Assembly (NCBI GenBank): GCA_902490365.1
Contig: CABUDQ010000034.1
Coordinates: forward strand, 1-23,583
DNA length: 23,583 nt
Source: an uncultured Collinsella sp.
GTDB lineage: Bacteria > Actinomycetota > Coriobacteriia > Coriobacteriales > Coriobacteriaceae
Direction of reading: 5' to 3'
Part shown: one piece after another, positions 1 to 7,538 of the stretch
Layout of the letters: each line of letters starts with the position of its first letter
How positions within the stretch are numbered: position 1 is the first letter of the stretch
Position numbers and translations under genes: made by a program
The notes under the pieces: model-generated
Database searches by the model: none
What the model was told of the DNA's origin: nothing
The model's input: only the letters and a program-made list of their open reading frames with translations

Positions 1-700
1 TGCACTCGTGACGATCTTTATGGGCGCCACAAGGGTTCTTCGAATCGTTGATGTGTACGGCATGCAAGCGATCGATACCCACCACGCGGTCGAACTCGTC
101 GAGTACGCCGTCCAGATCATGGATGATGTCGTAGCCGGCATCGCTCACATGGCAGGTGTCCAAACAAACGCCCAGCTTATCGGACAGCTCTGGGCGCTTG
201 GCGGCAACGCCCTCGATAATGCACGCCAGTTCTTCAAAGCTACGGCCCACCTCGGTGCCCTTGCCCGCCATGGTCTCGAGCAATACCGTCGTCTGCTGCC
301 CCTCAAACATCACCTGGCACAGCGTGTCGACAATCATCTGAATGCCGGCGTCTGCCCCCTGCCCCACATGCGCACCGGGGTGGAAGTTGTAGTAGTTGCC
401 GGGCAGTGCTTCCAGACGCTGCAAGTCCTCGGCCATTGCCTCCAAGGCAAACTCGCGCGCCCGCTCTTTGGCAGAACAGGGGTTGTAGGTATACGGGGCA
501 TGCGCCACCAGCGGTCCAAAGTCGTTTTGCGCCATAAGCTCGCGCAGGGCCGCCACGTCATCCATGTCAAGGTCTTTTGCCTTGCCACCGCGCGGGTTGC
601 GCGTAAAGAACGCAAAGGTATTGGCGCCAATGGACAGCGCCGTCTCCCCCATTGCCCGATAGCCCTTCGTCGTCGAAAGATGACACCCGATCGTCAGCAT
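1..700 (-). CDS. nfo: Deoxyribonuclease IV (endonuclease IV), 3' end cut by window edge
   Basis: AP endonuclease that cleaves the DNA backbone 5' of abasic sites in base-excision repair; a cytosolic TIM barrel with three zinc ions. Reading back from an ATG at 700, the first 233 residues are visible. The zinc ligands expected for the family are present: H67 (AHAPYTYN), H107 (NFHPGAH), E142 (LLETMAG), D181 and H184 (CLDTCH), H216 (VHINDSK), D229 and H231 (KDRHE). The last conserved glutamate lies beyond the edge; family members have about 280 residues. The start is supported by a GGGGGAG ribosome site just upstream. It is last in a minus-strand series after the aldo/keto reductase and Gfo/Idh genes, and its leader contains repeat element copy 1 (717-795). 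Confidence 0.93.
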   Translation of the reverse strand, partial: MLTIGCHLSTTKGYRAMGETALSIGANTFAFFTRNPRGGKAKDLDMDDVAALRELMAQNDFGPLVAHAPYTYNPCSAKERAREFALEAMAEDLQRLEALPGNYYNFHPGAHVGQGADAGIQMIVDTLCQVMFEGQQTTVLLETMAGKGTEVGRSFEELACIIEGVAAKRPELSDKLGVCLDTCHVSDAGYDIIHDLDGVLDEFDRVVGIDRLHAVHINDSKNPCGAHKDRHEC

Positions 701-716
701 CTCCAGCTCCCCCTCA

Positions 717-795
717 TCAGTTGCGGTGAAATACGGTCTATTGGTGCCCTATTTTGGCGCAAACAGACCGTATTCCACCGCAAGATATAAAAGGG
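717..795 (-). repeat. Covarying hairpin element, copy 1 (leader of nfo)
   Basis: A 79-nt segment that aligns without gaps to 1883-1961, with 60 of 79 positions identical by my count. The core stem pairs 730-739 (AATACGGTCT) with 765-774, and an outer stem pairs 724-728 with 776-780, all Watson-Crick. The loop contains GCCCTATT and CGCAAAC, both identical in copy 2. The differences from copy 2 are concentrated in the stem and are compensatory. The element lies between the Gfo/Idh stop (852) and the nfo start (700) and ends about 7 nt before the GGGGGAG ribosome site. It could be a leader RNA, a protein-binding DNA hairpin or a REP-like repeat. Confidence 0.85.
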
Positions 796-851
796 GCATC
801 AGGGGCAAAGGCCTCTAGGCATTCCAAGCGCCGGCGCCATGCCCCCACGCC

Positions 852-1871
852 CTAAAGTTTCAAACGAATTGCATCGATGATGCGTGCGCAGCGCCGTGTG
901 GCGGCTAGGGACATGATGGGGCTTTCGAGTTTCCCCGCCCGAATGAGCTGCGTCGCATGCGATGCCTCACCGTAAAAATCATCGACCTCAAATGGTGCAT
1001 CGATTTCGAGTACTCGACCGTCGGAGTACTTCACATGGGCGAGCTCGGGACGATGGAGACGCTCGATTTCCAACGAGTCCCGCTCACAGGCAATCGTTAA
1101 GCGGCTTTCATATGCTGCTTTGCCGTCGCACACCATATGAATGGGTATACCGCCGACGCTCATATGGATCTCGTCGGCCCAATCGACACGGCCGCCTGAT
1201 ACGTCACGCCAGCGAACTTCACGGGACGAAACCTCGCACGCGCCCGAGAGCAAATCCTCAAACCAACCGACCGCATAACAGCCCATGTCATATAGACAGC
1301 CGCCCTGCAACGGATCAAGCAGATAGCCCGAAGGAGACTCGCCGTAATCGAGCTTTTGCACGCTTTCAATCGAGACAATACGGCCAAGCTCGCCCGACGC
1401 AAGCAAGTCTTTCACGCGAGTGCGCATCGGGCAAAACCGATTCTTCATCGCCTCCATAAACAGCACGCCGCGCTCGCGAGAGGTGGAGGCCATCGAGAGA
1501 GCCTCTTCCTCACTCAAAACGGCCGGCTTTTCGCACAGCACGGCCTTTCCGGCGCGCAGCGAGCGACAGGCCCAACGCGTATGCATGCCATGCGGAAGAG
1601 CCAAGTAGATTGCGTCGACATCGGGGTCGGCAATCAGCGCGTCATAAGCCGCATCGCCGTTATCGTCGACCGAGGCATGGCCATGCGCAGCATCGATCGA
1701 AAACGCTCGGCAAAATTCCTCGACATGTGCAGGAGTGCGGCCGGCCGCAGCCACCAGCCGTGCCCCGTCGACCTTCTTGAGCGACGAAGCAAATCGATGC
1801 GAAATGTGCCCAGCGCCCAAAACGCCCCAACGAACCTCACGCAAATCATCACATGAATCCCGATAGCCCAC
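852..1871 (-). CDS. Gfo/Idh/MocA family NAD(P)-dependent oxidoreductase
   Basis: Predicted cytosolic dehydrogenase acting on a sugar, inositol or similar hydroxy-compound; the substrate cannot be told from sequence. With the start used here it has 339 residues, normal for the family. The N-terminal Rossmann fold shows GVLGAGHIS (residues 16-24), and the family EKP motif is at 114-116 (VLCEKPA). I place the start at a GTG (1871) preceded by AAGGGGG at 5-nt spacing. The frame is open up to an ATG at 1928, but that would put the first residues inside repeat copy 2 and adds nothing conserved. The gap to the upstream aldo/keto reductase (1872-1961) consists almost entirely of the repeat. A second, dissimilar member is at 9289-10395. 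Confidence 0.88.
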   Translation of the reverse strand: MGYRDSCDDLREVRWGVLGAGHISHRFASSLKKVDGARLVAAAGRTPAHVEEFCRAFSIDAAHGHASVDDNGDAAYDALIADPDVDAIYLALPHGMHTRWACRSLRAGKAVLCEKPAVLSEEEALSMASTSRERGVLFMEAMKNRFCPMRTRVKDLLASGELGRIVSIESVQKLDYGESPSGYLLDPLQGGCLYDMGCYAVGWFEDLLSGACEVSSREVRWRDVSGGRVDWADEIHMSVGGIPIHMVCDGKAAYESRLTIACERDSLEIERLHRPELAHVKYSDGRVLEIDAPFEVDDFYGEASHATQLIRAGKLESPIMSLAATRRCARIIDAIRLKL

Positions 1872-1882
1872 GACAGCCCCCT

Positions 1883-1961
1883 TCAGTTGCGACGAAATAG
1901 TTCCTGCTATCGCCCTATTCTGCCGCAAACAGGAACTATTCCATCACAAGATATAAAAGGG
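1883..1961 (-). repeat. Covarying hairpin element, copy 2 (leader of the Gfo/Idh gene)
   Basis: Second copy of the element at 717-795, in the same orientation. The core stem pairs 1896-1906 (AATAGTTCCTG) with 1930-1940, 11 bp perfect. The outer stem, 1890-1894 with 1942-1946, pairs only if G-U wobbles are allowed, and only in the minus-strand transcript; on the plus strand the same positions give A-C mismatches. It begins right after the stop codon of the aldo/keto reductase and ends about 7 nt before the ribosome site of the next gene, so it makes up nearly the whole 90-nt gap. The conserved flank on the minus strand starts CCCTTTTATATCTTG and ends CGCAACTGA. Confidence 0.85.
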
Positions 1962-3152
1962 TCATGAGGAGCGCGTTTTGCTGAAGACTTTAAGCGCGGC
2001 CGTTACGGGGCCAGGCTGGAAACGTCGGCGCGCGTCGTCGAGACGCTCGGGGATATCGATGTGTTGCGGGCAGTGACGCGCACATTTGCCGCACTTGACG
2101 CAATTGCTCACGAGTTTGGGCTCGCTCGTGCGCACCGCGCTCGCCGTAAAGTATTGCGACAGCCCCGTAAACCAGCTGTGCGCATAGCTCGCGTTGTAAG
2201 CGGCAAAGCAGCCGGGAATGTTAATACCCTTGGGACATGGCATGCAGTAGCCGCATCCCGTGCAGGGCACGCGATTCGATTTTTCAAACTCCGCCAGCAC
2301 GCGTGCGATGGTATCGAGCTGAGCGGCTGTCATCGAATCCGGCAGGGCCCGATCGGCCAGCGCCGCGTTCTCGTCCACCTGCGCGGTATCGGTCATGCCC
2401 GAAAGCAGCATCGTGACTTGAGGATGGTTCCACACCCACGAAAGGCCCCAAGCAGCCGGCGTCTTCAGGTACGGATCGCGTACGTCATCGAGCACGGCGC
2501 GGGCCCGCGGAGGCAGCTTGCCCGCCAGGCGTCCGCCCAAAAGCGGTTCCATCACAAACACCGCGAGCCCGCGCTCGGCGGCTGCTATAAGTCCCGCCGT
2601 TCCCGCTTGGTAGCGCTCTCCAGCGTAGTTGTACTGAATCTGGCAAAAATCCCAGTCATACGCGTCGAGCATCGTCAGGAAGTCCGTCGCACTGCCGTGA
2701 TACGAAAAACCTATCTGGCGAATACGCCCCGCAGCCTTTTGGTGCGCAATCCAGTCTTCGATGCCCAACGCCACCACGCGCTCCCACTGGGCGGGCGAAG
2801 TGATGTTGTGCATAAGGTAATAGTCGATATGGTCGGTCCGCAGGCGGCGCAGTTGCTCGTCGAAGAACCGGTCGAAATCCTCCGCGCACTTGCACGAAGC
2901 GTGCGGCAACTTAGTCGCGAGCAACACGCGGTCGCGCAGACCCAGGCGCTCAAGTGAGGCGCCCACGCACACCTCGTTACCGGGATAGAGATACGCGGTA
3001 TCCAGATAATTAATCCCCTGCTCCACCGCACGGGAAATGATGGCATCGGCTGCCTTCGCATCCGGACGTCCCGGCGCACCGGGAAATCTCATGCAGCCCA
3101 GACCCAGAGCAGATATTCGGTTACCACTTTTGGGGTCAACGCGGTATTGCAC
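1962..3152 (-). CDS. Aldo/keto reductase with C-terminal 4Fe-4S ferredoxin domain
   Basis: NAD(P)H-dependent reductase with an appended iron-sulfur domain, of the type common in anaerobes; substrate unknown. 396 residues. The AKR barrel covers roughly residues 1-300, with tetrad candidates D51 and Y56 (LDTAYLYPGNE), K81 (ATKLPH) and H115 (YYLMHNI). The C-terminal part has two cysteine clusters, CTGCGYCMPCP and CVKCGKCARHCP, consistent with two 4Fe-4S clusters. The start is a GTG at 3152 with the strong ribosome site GGGAGGGG directly upstream, giving the N-terminus MQYRVDPKSGNRISALGLG. The frame continues to an ATG at 3269, but nothing there is conserved. It diverges from the cyclase remnant at 3218. 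Confidence 0.92.
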   Translation of the reverse strand: MQYRVDPKSGNRISALGLGCMRFPGAPGRPDAKAADAIISRAVEQGINYLDTAYLYPGNEVCVGASLERLGLRDRVLLATKLPHASCKCAEDFDRFFDEQLRRLRTDHIDYYLMHNITSPAQWERVVALGIEDWIAHQKAAGRIRQIGFSYHGSATDFLTMLDAYDWDFCQIQYNYAGERYQAGTAGLIAAAERGLAVFVMEPLLGGRLAGKLPPRARAVLDDVRDPYLKTPAAWGLSWVWNHPQVTMLLSGMTDTAQVDENAALADRALPDSMTAAQLDTIARVLAEFEKSNRVPCTGCGYCMPCPKGINIPGCFAAYNASYAHSWFTGLSQYFTASAVRTSEPKLVSNCVKCGKCARHCPQHIDIPERLDDARRRFQPGPVTAALKVFSKTRSS

Positions 3153-3217
3153 GGCCCCTCCCTTCGCCATCAGCGCCGCGGCAAGGCGAAACACAATGGT
3201 CACGCGGCCGAAACATC

Positions 3218-3514
3218 GTGGAATCGCAATCGAGAACGTATCGTAACGCAGCAGAAATCGAGCTGTCACGGCACCGCATTAACATCAGCAAAAAGCCCGC
3301 AGATACCGATTCGACGACCATCACCACGCGCGAGGACGCCTACCCCTATCCCGGCGAGCAATACATCCTCTCGGTCGACCGCTATCAGATCAAGGTCATG
3401 GACCATCTGGACGAGCTTCCCGCCACAGGCGCCGTCATCTTCTGCACCTTCCCTAAGGTCCGTGATAGTGTCGGATACCCCGCGCGCGTCTTTGCGGTCT
3501 GCCCCGCAGCGTAA
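3218..3514 (+). pseudogene. C-terminal remnant of a cyclase-family (kynurenine formamidase-like) gene
   Basis: A 98-residue frame whose last 60 residues (from about YPYPGEQYILSVDRYQIKV to VGYPARVFAVCP) resemble the end of cyclase/kynurenine-formamidase family proteins: an ILS-D motif, a 'leader Leu-Pro' stretch (LDELPATGAVIFCTFP) and a GxPxRxxA ending. Full members have about 200-270 residues and carry an HxGTHxDxPxH metal site near the N-terminus. That part is missing here, and the divergent aldo/keto reductase start lies only about 65 bp upstream of this frame. The first ~35 residues look unstructured and may not be translated. The GTG at 3218 is the nominal start, with no convincing ribosome site. 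It could instead be a small unrelated protein; the resemblance is from memory. Confidence 0.5.
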
Positions 3515-3590
3515 CGTCCAGGCAAACGTTTCTTTTTTATAACAGCCGCCCCGCGCACCCACCAATCACCCCGGCAGCATACAATCCATC

Positions 3591-3616
3591 AGGCGCCCCT
3601 TACGCGAGCGCCTTTT
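3591..3616 (+). other. Short hairpin with T-run in the leader of the ketopantoate reductase gene
   Basis: AGGCGC (3591-3596) pairs with GCGCCT (3608-3613) and is followed by TTTT. It may be a weak terminator for the cyclase remnant. Alternatively, if the TACAAT at 3580-3585 is the -10 box of the next gene, it is a hairpin at the extreme 5' end of that mRNA. No good -35 box is visible. Confidence 0.35.
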
Positions 3617-3635
3617 ATATGGGGAGATGATTCAC

Positions 3636-4550
3636 ATGCAGATCAACAAGGTCGCCTTTATCGGCAAGGGCGGCGTCGGCCTGCTCTACGGCAGCATGAT
3701 TGCCAAGGCCCTCGGCAATGACGCCGTCGAATACGTTATGGATGACGCCCGTTTTGAGCGTCACGCGGGCGATGCGCTCACCGTCAACGGAAAGCCTTGC
3801 GGTCTCACGTCCGTCCGCGCCAGCGAGGCAGCGCCCGCCGATCTGGTCATCCTGACGGTCAAGACCACCGGTCTCGACCAAGCACTCAAGACTATGGAGC
3901 GCGTCGTGGGACCCAACACGCTCATCGCCTCGCTGTGCAACGGCATTACGAGCGAACAAAAGATTGCCGAACGCTTTGGCTGGGAGCACACCGTCCTCGG
4001 AATCTGCCAAGGCATGGACGCTGTGTTTCTCAACGGCGCGCTCACCTTTACCAATGCGGGCGAGATCCGCTTTGGTGCGGCCGCCGGCACCGACCCCGCG
4101 ACCGTCGCCGCCATCGACGATCTCTACACGCGCTGCGGCATCGCGCACACCGTCGAGGCAGACATCGCGCACCGCATGTGGGCCAAGCTTATGCTCAACG
4201 ACGGCATCAACCAGACCTGCATGGCCTACGGCGGTACGTACGGAAGCGCCACGGAACAGGGCTCCGAGCAGCGTCGTTGCTTTGTCTCCGCCATGCGCGA
4301 GACGCTTGCAGTCGCCAACGCCGAGGGTATCAAGCTCACCGAGGCAGACCTAACGCAGATGGTGCATCTCATCGAAGGGCTCGACCCCGCCGGCATGCCC
4401 TCGATGGCGCAGGACCGCGTCGCTCAACGCAGAACCGAGGTCGAGGAGTTCGCGGGCACCGTCCGCCGCCTCGCGGCCAAGCACGATATCCAGGCGCCGC
4501 AGAACGAATGGCTCTATCAGCGCATCCGTGATATCGAGGCAAGCTGGTAA
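3636..4550 (+). CDS. Ketopantoate reductase family protein (2-dehydropantoate 2-reductase)
   Basis: NADPH-dependent reductase of the PanE/ApbA family; the classic reaction turns ketopantoate into pantoate for pantothenate and CoA synthesis. 304 residues. The nucleotide-binding loop is GKGGVG (residues 10-15), the VKTT segment is at 75-78, and the catalytic lysine candidate is K184 (MWAKLMLNDGINQ) with N188 and N192 on the same helix. The C-terminal PSMAQD...TEVEEFAG segment (residues 255-274) is typical of the family. I prefer the ATG at 3636, which has GGGGAG at 9-nt spacing; an in-frame ATG at 3627 touches that site. No other pantothenate genes are nearby, so the true substrate could be another 2-oxo acid. 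The gene ends at the terminator at 4584-4622. Confidence 0.87.
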   Translation: MQINKVAFIGKGGVGLLYGSMIAKALGNDAVEYVMDDARFERHAGDALTVNGKPCGLTSVRASEAAPADLVILTVKTTGLDQALKTMERVVGPNTLIASLCNGITSEQKIAERFGWEHTVLGICQGMDAVFLNGALTFTNAGEIRFGAAAGTDPATVAAIDDLYTRCGIAHTVEADIAHRMWAKLMLNDGINQTCMAYGGTYGSATEQGSEQRRCFVSAMRETLAVANAEGIKLTEADLTQMVHLIEGLDPAGMPSMAQDRVAQRRTEVEEFAGTVRRLAAKHDIQAPQNEWLYQRIRDIEASW

Positions 4551-4583
4551 CGCCGCCGCACCGCATCCAACAGTCTCAATAGC

Positions 4584-4622
4584 AAAAACCGCCGCAAAGG
4601 GCACTCCCCTTGTGGCGGTTTT
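4584..4622. terminator. Bidirectional intrinsic terminator
   Basis: AAAACCGCCGCAAAGGG pairs with CCCTTGTGGCGGTTTT across a short loop, leaving an A-run on one side and a T-run on the other. It sits between the convergent ketopantoate reductase gene (ends 4550) and the small membrane protein gene (ends 4660) and can serve both. Confidence 0.85.
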
Positions 4623-4659
4623 CATGTTCAGCCATGGCCAACAGTCATTTTCGCAACAG

Positions 4660-4866
4660 TTAGAGATGCGACTCCGGAACCTCATCCTCATCATCGCGAC
4701 AAAGGACAACACCGGCGCTTCCCAGCAGTGTGGCCGCGATCAACGCGCCGACCACAATAGGAGCAGCCCCGCACGAGCCCTGCATGCCTACGACAAGCGC
4801 AGCTGTAGGGCCAAGACAGCCAAGTACCAATGCGACGGCGGCGATAGCGATATCTCGAGCGTTCAT
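4660..4866 (-). CDS. Small two-helix membrane protein, unknown function
   Basis: I do not recognise a family. 68 residues with two hydrophobic segments: about residues 6-28 (IAIAAVALVLGCLGP...) and 36-56 (PIVVGALIAATLLGSAGVVLC). They are followed by an acidic tail, RDDEDEVPE, that probably faces the cytoplasm or marks a helix end. The ATG at 4866 has a good ribosome site (GGAGGAAG, about 7 nt away), and the stop is followed by the shared terminator at 4584-4622, so it looks like a real single-gene unit. Just upstream, at 4891-4914, is a 6-bp inverted repeat that may be an operator. It could be a lone structural peptide or part of a stress response; nothing in the sequence decides. Confidence 0.65.
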   Translation of the reverse strand: MNARDIAIAAVALVLGCLGPTAALVVGMQGSCGAAPIVVGALIAATLLGSAGVVLCRDDEDEVPESHL

Positions 4867-4890
4867 GAGACCACTTCCTCCAAGAGAAAG

Positions 4891-4914
4891 ACACTATTTC
4901 TCATGAACTAGTGT
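4891..4914. promoter_or_regulatory. Possible operator upstream of the small membrane protein gene
   Basis: ACACTA (4891-4896) and TAGTGT (4909-4914) form an inverted repeat with a 12-nt spacer, about 25 bp upstream of the start codon at 4866. A second perfect hairpin, CCGCGC/GCGCGG, is at 4918-4935. No clear -35/-10 pair was found, so the role is a guess. Confidence 0.3.
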
Positions 4915-5053
4915 GCCCCGCGCCCATATGCGCGGCGTACTGCCACGGTAAGCGCTCTGTTAACTCAAGCACGCACAAAAAACGAACGCCCTTACGTTGC
5001 CCAAAGGCTCGGTAAAGACGCCCGCCCGTCATGTCCTATTGGCTTATGGCAGA

Positions 5054-5830
5054 TTACCAGCCAGTGTAGTAGTCGGTGGTTCCGGCAGCGCAGCCGGAGT
5101 CATAGACCTTGCACTCGCCCTTGGAACCGGTAAACGTAGAGCCTTGGGCCTTATCGCCCGCGGCAACGACGTAGTAACCATCGGAATCGCGCCAAAAGCC
5201 CTCGGAATCCTGCGTCCACTCGCCCGTGCGGTGGTGATACAACACGTTGCTGCTGTAATAAGTCTCGCGGCGGCCGTTATAGTTATTGACGCCGCTCGAG
5301 CGCGTCAGACCCGAGCCGTTCGCGTAATACGCGGCAGACGTATAAGACGAGCCGGAGCCGGCGTTGTAATACGAAGCCTGAACGGCCTCAGCGGCCTCGG
5401 CTTCGGCTGCGGCAGCCTCGAGCGCCTCGCGCTTGGCATCCTCAAGCGTGGAGCGAAGCTCGTCGAGCTCGGTCGACTTGGCGTCGACCTCATCCATCGT
5501 CAAAAGACTGCCCGCACCGTCGATGCAACCCTGTAGTACAGCGCGCTCGTCATCGGTGGCATAGTCACCGTACATGTTCATAATGATCTGAGCGCGCATC
5601 TCCAGGGAATCGCGCTTTGCCCCCATCGAGGCGTTCCACTCCTGCATAGAGCCATAACCGTCGCCGCGGTAGTCGACGGGCTGCACCAGCGTCGCCTCGG
5701 ACGGCGTAGATCCGACCGTATCGGATAGTGTCGCCGCGTGGGCATCAGTTGCGCCGGCGCCTGCCAAAAGTGCCACGGTCAGAGCGGCGGAAAGGGCAGC
5801 GGCTTTCGGTTTTCGTGAATCGATCCTCAT
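5054..5830 (-). CDS. Secreted protein with coiled coil and aromatic C-terminal domain
   Basis: 258 residues, probably exported. The N-terminus (MRIDSRKPKAAALSAALTVA...) has basic residues, a hydrophobic core and a likely signal-peptidase cut after AHA (about residue 32). An Ala/Glu-rich segment (ELDELRSTLEDAKREALEAA and on, about residues 105-145) should form a coiled coil. It is followed by a Ser/Tyr/Gly/Asn-rich linker and a C-terminal region with WTQDSEGFWRDSDGYYVVAA and a YDSGCAAGTTDYYTGW ending, which contains two cysteines. Its layout recalls secreted cell-wall-associated proteins of Coriobacteriia, but I cannot name a catalytic family. The ATG at 5830 has GGAGG at a rather long 11-nt spacing; the frame is open to 6064 but only this start yields a signal peptide. 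Confidence 0.75.
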   Translation of the reverse strand: MRIDSRKPKAAALSAALTVALLAGAGATDAHAATLSDTVGSTPSEATLVQPVDYRGDGYGSMQEWNASMGAKRDSLEMRAQIIMNMYGDYATDDERAVLQGCIDGAGSLLTMDEVDAKSTELDELRSTLEDAKREALEAAAAEAEAAEAVQASYYNAGSGSSYTSAAYYANGSGLTRSSGVNNYNGRRETYYSSNVLYHHRTGEWTQDSEGFWRDSDGYYVVAAGDKAQGSTFTGSKGECKVYDSGCAAGTTDYYTGW

Positions 5831-6041
5831 GTAGCTGGAAACCTCCGTAGTGCGTTTTTGCTGCGTTTGAGCTGCGTGTGATTCGATCGCGCTGCATAGT
5901 ACCTCGAGCAAATCGCGACCTGCGGTTTTACTCAAAAGGCGCACGTCAATTGCGTAAAACTCACATCCTCTCAACAGGAGTTTTCCACAACTCAAATGCA
6001 TAAAGCATGCCAAAAACCCTGTAATAGCGCCCTTCCTATGC

Positions 6042-6080
6042 AAAAAAGACGCCTGCGCAACCATTGCTTGCGCAGGCGCC
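6042..6080 (-). terminator. Intrinsic terminator of metY
   Basis: On the minus strand CGCCTGCGCAA pairs with TTGCGCAGGCG across a 7-nt loop, followed by TCTTTTTT. It lies about 60 bp downstream of the metY stop codon. Confidence 0.9.
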
Positions 6081-6141
6081 TTGAGCAGGCATTTATGCAG
6101 TTATACCTATCGAGTCGCAAGGGGTCCTTGCACAAGTCGCC

Positions 6142-7452
6142 TTACTCGTCCAGCACGGCGAAGGCCTGCTTCAGATCCCAAATGATGTCCTCGGCGTTCT
6201 CGGTACCGATGGAAAGACGGATCGTGGAGGGCGTGATGTTCTGCTCGGCGAGCTCCTCGGCAGAGAGCTGGGAGTGCGTGGTGGTAGCCGGGTGCACGAC
6301 AAGCGACTTGACGTCGGCCACGTTGGCGAGCAGCGAGAACACCTGCAGATGATCGATGAACTTCCAGGCAGCCTCCTGGCCACCCTTAATCTCAAAGGTA
6401 AAGATCGAGGCGCCGCCACGGGGGAAGTACTTCTGATAGAGCTCGTGATCGGGGTGCTCAGGCAGGCTCGGGTGGTTCACCTTGGCAACGTGGCTGTCGC
6501 CGGCAAGGAACTCAACGACCTTCTTGGTGTTCTCGACATGACGGTCAACGCGCAGCGACAGGGTCTCGGTGCCCTGGAGCAGGACCCAGGCGTTGAACGG
6601 GCTGATGCAGGCACCCTCGTCACGCAGCAGGATGGCGCGGACATAGGTTGCGAAGGCGGCGGGACCGGCAGCCTCGGCAAACGAGACGCCATGGTAGGAG
6701 GGGTTGGGCTCAGCGATCTGGGCGTACTTTCCGCTCGCCTTCCAATCGAAGTTACCGCCGTCGACGATCACACCGCCCAGCGAGGTGCCGTGGCCGCCGA
6801 TGAACTTGGTTGCGGAGTGGACAACGATGTTGGCGCCATGCTCCAGCGGACGGAACAGATACGGGGTGCCGAAAGTGTTGTCGACGACAACCGGCAGACC
6901 GTGCTTCTTGGCGATCTCGGAGATGGCGTCGATGTTGGGGATGTCGGAGTTGGGGTTGCCGAGCGTCTCGAGGTAGATGACCGTGGTGTTGTCCTTGATG
7001 GCCCCCTCGACCTCTTCCAGGTTATGGGCATCGACGAAGGTGGTCTCGACGCCAAACTGGGAGAGCGTATGCTCGAGCAGGTTGTAGGAACCGCCGTAGA
7101 TGGTCTTCTGAGCCACCACGTGGTCACCAGCCTGGGCAAGAGCCTGCAGGGTATAGGTGATGGCAGCGGCACCGGAGGCGACGGCAAGACCGGCCACGCC
7201 ACCCTCGAGCGCGGCGATACGGTCCTCAAAGACGCCCTGGGTGGAGTTGGTCAGACGGCCGTAGATGTTACCGGCGTCGGCAAGACCAAAGCGATCGGCG
7301 GCGTGCTGGGAGTTGCGGAACACATAGCTCGTGGTCTGGTAGATAGGCACGGCGCGGGAGTCGGATGCGGGATCGGCGCTCTCCTGGCCAACGTGAAGCT
7401 GCAGGGTATCGAAACCAAAGGTGTGCTCGGGGTTGTTGATGAACTGGCTCAT
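6142..7452 (-). CDS. metY: O-acetylhomoserine sulfhydrylase (aminocarboxypropyltransferase)
   Basis: Cytosolic PLP enzyme of the Cys/Met metabolism family. It makes homocysteine from O-acetylhomoserine and sulfide, and often has O-acetylserine sulfhydrylase activity too. 436 residues, the long form typical of MetY rather than the ~390 of MetB/MetC. The PLP lysine is K216 in VHSATKFIGGHGTSLGG. Other family features are IYGR (63-66), the SGAAAITYTL segment (93-102), LETLGNPNSD (161-170) and VVDNTFGTP (189-197). The ATG at 7452 has AGGAG at 8-nt spacing. It is transcribed alone from the promoter at 7636-7664 through a ~175-nt leader holding a small cysteine-containing ORF, and stops at the terminator at 6042-6080. 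The divergent LysR gene at 7726 is its likely regulator. Confidence 0.94.
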   Translation of the reverse strand: MSQFINNPEHTFGFDTLQLHVGQESADPASDSRAVPIYQTTSYVFRNSQHAADRFGLADAGNIYGRLTNSTQGVFEDRIAALEGGVAGLAVASGAAAITYTLQALAQAGDHVVAQKTIYGGSYNLLEHTLSQFGVETTFVDAHNLEEVEGAIKDNTTVIYLETLGNPNSDIPNIDAISEIAKKHGLPVVVDNTFGTPYLFRPLEHGANIVVHSATKFIGGHGTSLGGVIVDGGNFDWKASGKYAQIAEPNPSYHGVSFAEAAGPAAFATYVRAILLRDEGACISPFNAWVLLQGTETLSLRVDRHVENTKKVVEFLAGDSHVAKVNHPSLPEHPDHELYQKYFPRGGASIFTFEIKGGQEAAWKFIDHLQVFSLLANVADVKSLVVHPATTTHSQLSAEELAEQNITPSTIRLSIGTENAEDIIWDLKQAFAVLDE

Positions 7453-7506
7453 GATGATCTCCTTGATCGAACAAAAGTAAATAAAAAGAGAGAAGTAGGT
7501 CGCTGT

Positions 7507-7538
7507 CTCCTGATCACGCCGACGGGCGCAAACAGGAG
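7507..7538 (-). promoter_or_regulatory. Leader hairpin overlapping the end of the metY upstream ORF
   Basis: CTCCTG (7507-7512) pairs with CAGGAG (7533-7538), with a nested CGCC/GGCG pair at 7517-7520 and 7525-7528. On the transcribed minus strand the 5' arm covers Ser-Cys-Leu codons of the leader ORF and the 3' arm follows its stop, so a ribosome finishing the ORF would open the hairpin. That layout fits translation-coupled control, but no classic terminator alternative is obvious. Confidence 0.45.

Noticed and set aside
8..790. 260-residue plus-strand frame at the left edge
   Set aside because: It is antisense to endonuclease IV, whose metal ligands all fit the minus-strand frame.
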